Position numbers and translations under genes: made by a program
Notes under the pieces: model-generated
Told to the model about the DNA's origin: nothing
Database searches by the model: none
Seen by the model: only the letters and a program-made list of their open reading frames with translations
DNA from: Beroe ovata
Lineage: Eukaryota; Ctenophora; Nuda; Beroida; Beroidae
Assembly (NCBI GenBank): GCA_946803715.1
Contig: CAMPET010000006.1
Coordinates: forward strand, 651,325 to 663,903
DNA: 12,579 nt
Direction: 5' to 3'
Shown: positions 7,801 to 12,579 of the stretch, one piece after another
How the letters are laid out: every line of letters begins with the position of its first letter
Numbering within the stretch: the first letter of the stretch is position 1

Positions 7801-9027
7801 TGTGAGAGATGAACTGTACGTCCCATGTCGGAAATATCTGTTCTCTGAGTTAGAGAAAGTTGGAACATGCATATTAGGGAGCTGTACAAGACCGCGTGTA
7901 TTATCGGACTTTGTCCTGTAAACATGACGATGGAGACCCCACACATTGTGCGTGAGGGTCCTTACGAAAATCAATCTCAGCCCCCCTCTCTCTCCATCTC
8001 AATACCTACTCCAGCTAGGTTCTTCATAACCATCCCACTGGAACTACATACCTACTTTACCATTGACATGTAACACACACACACACGCACACACGCACAC
8101 ACACACACAGACAAAACTATACATACACTGTTCAATCTACTGATTATTACTAGATGGGGCAAATCCTGCTGATGTTCGCCGTTCAATAAATAGCCCTAAT
8201 CAGTTATCAGGATCATTGATCATCAGTATCAACTATCATCCCTCCATCGACATTACTTCTTCATCAGCAACATTCCGTGAATTTTACTGATTCACTCCTG
8301 AGTATTATGAACGAGTTGTGTGACGACAAGAGAATGCTGGACGCTGGTAGACCTGATGAATTTCCATTTTCAAAATTAGCTCTAATCGTATAATAACTAC
8401 CGTATTTGGGAGCACTTAAATTCAAGATGGGATTCCTGGGGCGTCTCTCGCTCTATATCACAGAATGGGAGAGTGGTTAAGAGAGCAGGATTTCCCCTCA
8501 TAGCCACGTGAAATGAAAACACGTATACAGAATCTATTCACCCGCGCTGTAATGTGCCAGTTTGCGAACTTACAGATCATGCATGAATAAAGCCCGCGAT
8601 CTATCATTAATAATGCAACTCTATATTTTCTACAGTGCTCGAATAAGAAGTCTATCAACGTGGCTGCGTATCAGACGATGATGGAACGGCCCATTTACCA
8701 GAATGAACCACTTTACTACACACAAACAGAAACAAGGTAGCACAGCATTGTTATATAGAGAAAGAGTGTTTAGCTGGGTGGTATCTGTGTATTCTGTGGT
8801 ATAACACCACGACGTCTGACACCGAGTTACCACACTCACGACATCTATTACCACACTCTTACAGCAAGTTACCACCCTGAGACCAGGTTACCACTCTGAC
8901 ACCAAGTTACCACCCTGAGACCAGGTTACCACTCTGACACCAAATTACCACCCTAGGTTGACAAGTGTGGCAGTTATCACCACTAGGGTCAGGGATAGGA
9001 GCTTCACTATAATCTTCTCCGGATCAG
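4772..9027 (+). CDS. Semaphorin family gene, ten exons recognised, incomplete at both ends
   Basis: Joined exons: 4772-4862, 5007-5064, 5178-5336, 5439-5541, 5642-5758, 5987-6167, 7273-7389, 7608-7737, 8636-8736, 8957-9027. Semaphorins are secreted or membrane-bound guidance ligands that signal through plexins with their seven-bladed Sema domain. Family landmarks appear in the right order: IGAKNSVF (blade 1), C-x8-DCQNYYKVL with LMLCGT...PMC, ICPSDP (usual CPYDP), FVYSFEEGEYVYF, VYSRVARICKNDVG, KARIYC (usual KARLNC), PFNHNEI, LYAVF, ILCSFSIKDI..VFEGP and RLTSVAV. All introns are GT-AG, mostly 100-230 bp (two near 0.9-1.1 kb), and every junction keeps phase. About 375 residues of a roughly 500-residue domain are covered. 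The signal peptide, last blades and PSI domain were not found. The sequence is divergent, so I assign no class. No frameshift or stop lies in the joined frame, so it looks functional. Confidence 0.9.
5007..5064 (+). CDS. Semaphorin exon: NSVFKILFQPLKAISFYDE
   Basis: The acceptor is TTTTCTAG and the donor is GAG|GTAAGA. The exon completes the IGAK-NSVFKI motif across a phase-2 intron of 144 bases, corresponding to 'GARN.vf.l.l' of blade 1. It ends in phase 0. Confidence 0.85.
5178..5336 (+). CDS. Semaphorin exon: first cysteine loop (DCQNYYKVL, LMLCGT)
   Basis: Phase 0 at both ends. It encodes four cysteines in family spacing: YQNC-x8-DCQNYYKVL...LMLCGTRSFQPMC. The chosen donor is CGT|GTACGT. 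GTGTAC two bases earlier is an alternative but gives a poorer fit with the next acceptor. Confidence 0.88.
5439..5541 (+). CDS. Semaphorin exon: ICPSDPDIRTSVVVL
   Basis: The acceptor TTCTCCATCAG gives phase 0 and reads LSDLSYKSRDHVLSG then DTICPSDPDIRTSVVVLSS. This corresponds to the conserved 'G.CPYDP...tSv' segment. The donor is TCTG|GTAACT, phase 1. A second AG seven bases downstream (5445) is the main alternative acceptor. Confidence 0.82.
5642..5758 (+). CDS. Semaphorin exon: VGFSATCIDECTDNQISRI
   Basis: A strong acceptor (CTCTTTCTGCAG) and a consensus donor (CAG|GTAAGT) bound a 117-base exon, phase 1 to 1. It aligns with the family's 'lyagTv.dfsg.d..iyR' strand. Here it carries C-x3-C (TCIDEC), two cysteines not usual at this place. 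It ends in GRTMGTT, in the position of 'lRT'. Confidence 0.82.
5987..6167 (+). CDS. Semaphorin exon: EEGEYVYFLFYETAIE and VYSRVARICKNDVG
   Basis: This is the most diagnostic exon. It reads WLNRPTFVYSFEEGEYVYF, FYETAIE and VYSRVARICKNDVG, matching the family signature 'FV..f..g.yvYFfFrEtAvE...vySRvARvCKnDvGG'. The acceptor is CTCCACATAG (phase 1). The donor is ACAG|GTTTAG (phase 2), weaker than the others but required to reach the next exon in frame. Confidence 0.95.
6168..7272 (+). other. Intron 6 (1.1 kb)
   Basis: No exon was recognised in this intron. It opens with a degenerate G/T-rich repeat built on GTGAGGTGTT-like words (about 6200-6275). In the middle are ATGATGAGTAAT duplications (about 6789-6833). 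At 7151-7165 lies the small palindrome TCCCTGAGTCAGGGA, whose centre is an AP-1-like TGAGTCA word. It closes with CACTGAC repeats just before the acceptor. Confidence 0.7.
7179..7260 (+). repeat. Degenerate CACTGACRCCA repeat upstream of an acceptor
   Basis: ACTGAC occurs five times, each mostly followed by RCCACA or RCACAC. The block lies about 12 bases upstream of the acceptor CCCGCAG (7272). The word set resembles the minisatellite at 8816-8952, which also sits before an acceptor. Confidence 0.7.
7273..7389 (+). CDS. Semaphorin exon: KARIYC, PFNHNEI, LYAVF
   Basis: The acceptor AATCCCGCAG gives phase 2 and reads SKARIYCTSNRPGE then TPFNHNEIGGAFYKAG and TLYAVFSGQ. This corresponds to 'fLKARLnCs.pg..PfyfneiqdvF.......iYavFtt'. 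It ends AG|GTCAGT, phase 2. Two other AGs (7281, 7300) would also keep frame but lose the KAR-C motif. Confidence 0.9.
7608..7737 (+). CDS. Semaphorin exon: GSILCSFSIKDINAVFEGPY
   Basis: The acceptor GACCGGCAG is phase 2. The exon reads NLKTGSILCSFSIKDI then NAVFEGPY, matching the family 'GSAvCaFsl.DI..vF.GpY'. It then gives W-VTTPNMPFS and a consensus donor TCC|GTAAGT in phase 0. Confidence 0.92.
7738..8635 (+). other. Intron 8 (0.9 kb)
   Basis: This intron has a consensus donor GTAAGT and acceptor TTTTCTACAG. A 68-codon open frame inside (7867-8073) has no family match and runs into the CA tract, so I treat it as chance. A CA microsatellite lies at 8073-8109. I see no other feature. Confidence 0.75.
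8073..8109. repeat. (CA)n microsatellite
   Basis: A CA run interrupted twice by CG (ACACGCAC). It is an ordinary dinucleotide microsatellite within intron 8. Confidence 0.95.
8636..8736 (+). CDS. Semaphorin exon: CSNKKSINVAAYQTMMERPI
   Basis: Phase 0 after TTTTCTACAG. It reads CSNKKSINVAAYQTMME then RPIYQNEPLYYTQTE, in the place of the family 'PgtC......p.....f...h.lM...v.p....P.y'. The single Cys follows the preceding exon's PNMPFS as in 'RPG.C'. The donor is AAG|GTAGCA, phase 2. Confidence 0.82.
8816..8954 (+). repeat. 19-bp minisatellite ending at a splice acceptor
   Basis: Seven head-to-tail units of 19-21 bp have the form CTGACACCAAGTTACCACC. The last four alternate as two types (CTGAGACCAGG... 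and CTGACACCAAG/A...), making a 38-bp higher-order unit. The final partial unit CCT runs straight into the AG of the exon at 8957, so the repeat supplies the acceptor's upstream tract. Confidence 0.9.
8957..9027 (+). CDS. Semaphorin exon: LTSVAVITTRVRDRSFTIIF
   Basis: The acceptor ACCACCCTAG is phase 2. With the previous AG it reads R-LTSVAV, as in the family 'yRLTsiaVd', then ITTRVRDRSFTIIFSGS in place of '...ydvlFiGtd.G'. The donor is TCAG|GTACAT, phase 1. This is the last exon I can place. Confidence 0.82.
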
Positions 9028-9193
9028 GTACATATTACACATTATACAATATACATGTCCGTGGTACATACTACATATACATACATTATACATGTCACAT
9101 GTGTTATTGTCACCCCATTCACCATTGTATGCCGAAATGCTGACAGCATCAACTATACTTACGACTGTAGTATAACAATTTCTAAATAGTAAC

Positions 9194-9217
9194 AACTATA
9201 GTTCCAACTATAGTTCC
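9194..9217. repeat. 12-bp tandem duplication (palindromic core)
   Basis: AACTATAGTTCC occurs twice in a row. Its first ten bases form a perfect palindrome (AACTATAGTT). Confidence 0.9.
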
Positions 9218-9297
9218 GAGATCTAGCTTTTCGGTCTACTGGGAAAGACAAACCTTGTGATGGATCCATTCGGTATTCATGTGACTACTGACTACAA

Positions 9298-9329
9298 TGA
9301 CAAAGTATTATTATGACAAAGTATTAAAA
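9298..9329. repeat. 16-bp tandem duplication
   Basis: ATGACAAAGTATTATT at 9298-9313 is followed by ATGACAAAGTATTAAA at 9314-9329. Confidence 0.9.
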
Positions 9330-10301
9330 TTATAGTGCGAAATGTCTTCTGTCAAAGATTTCACTATCAGTTCCAACTTTGATGAGGTTCAAAACTTCTA
9401 GCTCCTTACTTCACCTGATGTTAACCTTCCTGCCAGATCTGTAAAACGACTTTTGTTTTGATGACGTGTCATCATGGCACGTGCATCTTGTCACACAGAC
9501 AACACCATGTGTCATTTGTCCCCCCCTCTCTTGTGACAATTTAGCATGTTGTCATCACGTGACAGTGTCCGCAGCAGTAATCCCTATAGAATGCGACTTT
9601 TACGCGAGCTCTAACATTCTTTATAAACACCATGCAGAGCATATTTGTAATATTTTGATTTTAAAATGCTCCTCCATTAAAAACATAGAATATTCAACGT
9701 TTTCTAAAGGTCAATTTAAATCCAATTTGAAAAACACCGTCACGAGCAATAGGCTAAATATTGATCAATCTAATTCGTATTTCATAAAGGAAGGGACTCC
9801 GAGATGAAATATTTGACAGCATTTCAGTTTTGCGCCCTGGCCTCTGACCTTATCCTCTGGTTCTACAGAAATCCTGTCAATTCGGTAGCAGAGTGATGAC
9901 ATACATTTGACATCACTATAAGATAAACAAGATAACGCTTTGACATGGGCCAGATTGTCAGTTGGGAAATGTAAACAACAGCTTGCATCAATGGTGGCAT
10001 AATCAATCAGTGGTGATGTTAATGTTTGTGCTATCTATACAATTACTTCACCATCCTGGTCAATAATTGGACAACAGACACTGTGAAACCCTGAATAATG
10101 ACTGATTAGCATCATTGTGTTTTAATGAACGAAAACAGGAGATCAGCCCATCGAAGTGTCTGACTGGTCCTACGACAAAAACAATCCAGACTGTTGCTGC
10201 ATTCCAATCAGCATATTTCACTAACCCAGCCCCCAATGTGAATGAATAATGTTGGTGTGTGCATAGTAAGAGGATTACATCATCATGATGCCTCTTCACC
10301 C

Positions 10302-10427
10302 CTCAGTCCCCACTCCCCAGTCCACAGTGCCCACTCCCCAGTNTCCCCACTCCCCAGTGCCCACTCCCCAGTGCCCACTCCCCAGTACCCACTCCCAAGT
10401 CCCCAGTCCACAGTCCCCAGTCCATTG
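10302..10427. repeat. C-rich minisatellite (14-bp unit), G-quadruplex-prone on the minus strand
   Basis: The unit CCCACTCCCCAGTG and close variants repeat about eight times, degenerating at both ends into CCCCAGTCCACAGT words. The minus strand reads as GGGG-AGT-GGG-CACT runs, which meet the usual four-run G-quadruplex pattern several times. An ambiguous base lies at 10343. Confidence 0.9.
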
Positions 10428-10614
10428 ATTTCTGGAACGCTCTGTCAGCTGTTGCTGATTCCTGTCTTGGTGACAGCCCTTCACTGCTCACTGCTCATAA
10501 CAGTGATATGTAATGAAGAAACTCTGATAGCTTTATTGTTTCGTTCGTGTATCACAGTATCTATGTCCATTGACCATACAAAGTATGAATATCACTCCTG
10601 TACACACAAACCAA

Positions 10615-10672
10615 GTGTGTGTGTGTGTGTGTGTGTGTGTCTGTATGTCTGTGTGTGTGTGTGTGTGTGTGT
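10615..10672. repeat. (GT)n microsatellite, two tracts
   Basis: Pure GT covers 10615-10640, then CTGTATGTCT, then GT again from about 10650 to 10672. Confidence 0.95.
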
Positions 10673-10717
10673 CGTGGATGTATGTGGATTTGTGTAAGAG
10701 GAACACCGACAAGGTAG

Positions 10718-10747
10718 ACACTCATGAGTAGCCGAGCTCATGAGTGT
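10718..10747. repeat. 11-bp inverted repeat with 8-nt loop
   Basis: ACACTCATGAG and its exact reverse complement CTCATGAGTGT flank TAGCCGAG. Each arm also contains the palindrome CTCATGAG. Confidence 0.9.
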
Positions 10748-10848
10748 AAACTTGAAACACAAACACCAAACATTCCCGCTCTCTCACGACGCTAGATGCT
10801 TGACAATCACACACGGCATGTGCGTTTATACGTCATGTGATGTCTATG

Positions 10849-10909
10849 TCTGTGTGTGTGTCTGTATGTGTGTGTCTGTTTGTTTGTTTGTTTGCGTGTT
10901 TGTTTGTCA
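10849..10909. repeat. GT- and GTTT-rich simple repeat
   Basis: Mixed TGTG and TTTG units cover this stretch, with four consecutive GTTT units near 10877-10893. It ends in TTTGTCAG, which mimics a splice acceptor. Confidence 0.9.
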
Positions 10910-11404
10910 GTGACGTGTATTGAGGAAATTGCTCTGCTGAAAGAGCAACTGATGCAAACCTTCATTTTTGGAACTCCATCACCACGGAGTTGCTGGCTGA
11001 GCTATCATAATTCCCCAATCCCCATGGCCCCTCACAACTCTTCCCAGCTTTAATCCTGGCATACTTCCAGACAATATTCAGCGACCCTTTGGTGGACGTT
11101 TCAATGTTGATGGGCAGTAACCATTACGGGTGTACTAAGAACTAGCATTGAGAAGTATGTCAGTAAATGATATTCATCTATTAGATCATCCATTGCAGAT
11201 CATTTTCAAGAATTCTGGTGTCTCGATACCTTGGCTTTCCATGCCAGTGAAGGCAAGATTATCGGTTGCATGAATGAGCTTGCCGCTTGAGGAATGAGGA
11301 TGTCTATGAAATAGATTGATGAATGATTATAGTGATAGATATATAGATTGTGTTAGCTTGGCAAAAGCTAAGTCTAATTGTTCGGATGCTCAGCGGTAAC
11401 CAAG

Positions 11405-11438
11405 TTTCACTATGAAGCTAATTTCACTATGAAGCTAA
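11405..11438. repeat. Perfect 17-bp tandem duplication
   Basis: TTTCACTATGAAGCTAA at 11405-11421 is repeated without change at 11422-11438. Confidence 0.95.
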
Positions 11439-11746
11439 ATATGCACTAGCTTGTGTTCAGTTGTTTGGCTTCTTAACAACTATTATTTCACTGATTATAA
11501 TTTTAAGTTTAGGGACCCAGCTATTGATTATTCAATACTATAGCTGAAGTCAAGAGATTGATAATAAACATTGTCCTCATCAAAATGATACTTACTATAA
11601 TTAGGTTTTAATTGAAAACTATTGCAAACTATCATGTACTCATGACTTAAAGAGCGCTTGTACTTATGGAGAAACATTCTCGGTTCGGAATATCGAGTAC
11701 CTTATTACGTCTCGATAGACCAAACTGTGTCTTCCCGCCCCTGTCT

Positions 11747-11780
11747 CTCATTCAGTGTGTCTCATTCACTGTGTCTCATT
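11747..11780. repeat. 14-bp tandem repeat
   Basis: CTCATTCAGTGTGT and CTCATTCACTGTGT follow one another, then a partial third copy CTCATT. Confidence 0.85.
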
Positions 11781-11908
11781 ATCTGATTGAAGGTCTCACT
11801 CATGTCTCCATACCTGTCTCTATCATGTATCATGCGTTCCTCAGTCCTACTATTCGCGGTGCAACGCTCGTTACCTAATCAAAACCTGTATGTAACTCAT
11901 TAGTGGTC

Positions 11909-12004
11909 GTGTATGTGTTTGTGTGTGTTCTTATGTGGTTTGTGTGTGTATGCGTGTGTGTACTGTATGTATGTGCGTGTGTGTGAATGTGTGTGTTATT
12001 GTGT
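11909..12004. repeat. Degenerate GT-rich repeat
   Basis: Long interrupted runs of GTGTGT and TATGTG words, with no coding signal. Confidence 0.9.
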
Positions 12005-12375
12005 CTCACATTAGGCGTGTCTCCATTATTATATATCGAGACGTAGCATCCTGATCATTATCTATTGTGTCCATCTCACATTATAGGGGGGTTGTCTGTG
12101 CAATATCTATCATTGGTCCTCCTGCAGACGCTATGTTTGTGGTACTGCAAGTGGAGTTTTCTCATTGGATAATGATGACACGTGATGGAAAATGCCGGTT
12201 TTTGATTGGTCTAATCCCGGTATAAACAAGTTACTCATGTTGGGTGATTAATAATGAGATATTAAACATGTAGAATGTGTTTCTGTGTTCCACAGCTCTT
12301 TTCACTGCCTTCATAGGTAGCCGGATGTTAATGTGGTGAATTTCAATTTTCAGTATTGGAACAGATATCGTTGTA

Positions 12376-12413
12376 CATGGGACCAACATGGGTCCATGGG
12401 ACCAACATGGGAC
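12376..12413. repeat. 19-bp tandem duplication
   Basis: CATGGGACCAACATGGGTC at 12376-12394 is followed by the same unit with one change at 12395-12413. Each unit holds two CATGGG words. Confidence 0.9.
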
Positions 12414-12564
12414 CTACATTGTGCTTACAGCCACTAACACAGGAACACATACAGCCACAATCCAACTCATGCAAGCATAGACACAGCTATAGTCACACAG
12501 ACTCCTACAAACATTCAATAAACAGCCGCCGGTAGAGTCGCACGTACAGACACATGGTCCCATT

Positions 12565-12579
12565 CACACACACACACAC
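12565..12579. repeat. (CA)n microsatellite at the window edge
   Basis: A CA run continues to the last base of the window, so its full length is unknown. Confidence 0.9.

Larger units (their letters stand above)
9028..12579 (+). other. Presumed long intron or 3' part of the semaphorin gene; no exon recognised
   Basis: The next expected segment (phase-1 exon with 'G.V.K', last blades, PSI cysteines) was not found. The stretch is dominated by simple repeats: GT/CA tracts, short tandem duplications and one minisatellite. The longest open frame not made of repeats (9466-9807, 113 codons) has no recognisable motif. The region between 10920 and 11740 holds nothing I can identify apart from a 17-bp duplication. 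Confidence 0.5.

Noticed and set aside
7867-8073. 68-codon + strand frame in intron 8
   Set aside because: It has no Sema motif, sits between exons that join correctly without it, and ends at a CA microsatellite.
9466-9807. 113-codon + strand frame with many cysteines at its start
   Set aside because: No recognisable domain, no fitting acceptor/donor pair, and A/T-driven composition in the second half. Most likely chance.
9869-9895. Strong acceptor-like CCTCTGGTTCTACAG
   Set aside because: The phase-1 reading meets a stop after six codons, and no other phase gives a Sema-like segment.
10141-10215. Possible next semaphorin exon after ACAG, reading GDQPIEVSDWSYDKNN in phase 1
   Set aside because: The phase fits and it is open for about 30 codons, but there is no good donor before the stop and no clear match to the next Sema strand.
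10242-10697. 151-codon + strand frame and its minus-strand mirrors
   Set aside because: It consists of the C-rich minisatellite and GT tracts, which lack stops in several frames.
11200-11289. Possible exon after TTGCAG, with SEGKIIGCMNELAA in phase 1
   Set aside because: The acceptor is fair, but there is no family alignment and no donor before the stop.
12127-12183. Strong acceptor CCTCCTGCAG followed by RYVCGTASGVFSLDNDD
   Set aside because: This Sema-like reading needs a phase-2 intron, whereas the last exon ends in phase 1. The phase-1 reading has no motif. It could be real only if an unseen exon intervenes.

Overview
The window looks like nuclear DNA of a metazoan, most likely an invertebrate. 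It carries a split gene for a semaphorin-type extracellular protein with short GT-AG introns, next to a non-LTR retrotransposon. The DNA is A/T-rich and full of CA/GT microsatellites, minisatellites and fold-back repeats. I cannot name the phylum from sequence alone. There is no bacterial-style operon, CRISPR array, rRNA or recognisable tRNA.

Layout. Positions 1-2323 hold a non-LTR (LINE) retrotransposon in + orientation. ORF1 is a gag-like protein with a PHD-type finger and three CCHC knuckles. It overlaps a reduced ORF2 by 11 bases. ORF2 keeps the start and end of the endonuclease domain but lacks its centre and has no reverse transcriptase. It stops in a 14-bp tandem repeat, after which a short piece resembling an ORF2 C-terminus follows. 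Positions 2466-2927 hold an unrecognised 153-codon open frame. Positions 2928-4750 are non-coding and rich in structure: GC-rich patches in A/T-rich DNA, a 16-bp-arm hairpin, a 72-bp perfect palindrome (3947-4018) and a diverged fold-back of about 520 bp (about 4060-4583).

From about 4772 to 9027 on the + strand I reconstruct ten exons of a semaphorin gene. Intron phases agree at all nine junctions, and the frame reads the Sema beta-propeller motifs in the expected order (IGAKNSVF, DCQNYYKVL, LMLCGT, ICPSDP, FVYSFEEGEYVYF, VYSRVARICKNDVG, KARIYC, PFNHNEI, LYAVF, ILCSFSIKDI, RLTSVAV). About 375 residues are covered. The signal peptide and N-terminal exons lie upstream and were not found. The last Sema blades, PSI domain and any membrane or C-terminal part lie beyond 9027, either past the window or in exons I could not recognise.

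Positions 9028-12579 appear to be intron, filled with GT/CA tracts, a G-quadruplex-prone minisatellite at 10302-10427 and several short tandem duplications. Two tandem-repeat blocks built on CTGACACC-like units lie directly upstream of splice acceptors (introns 6 and 9). The most unusual items are the minisatellite that supplies an acceptor tract, the loop-less palindrome, and the reduced LINE that keeps an intact ORF1.
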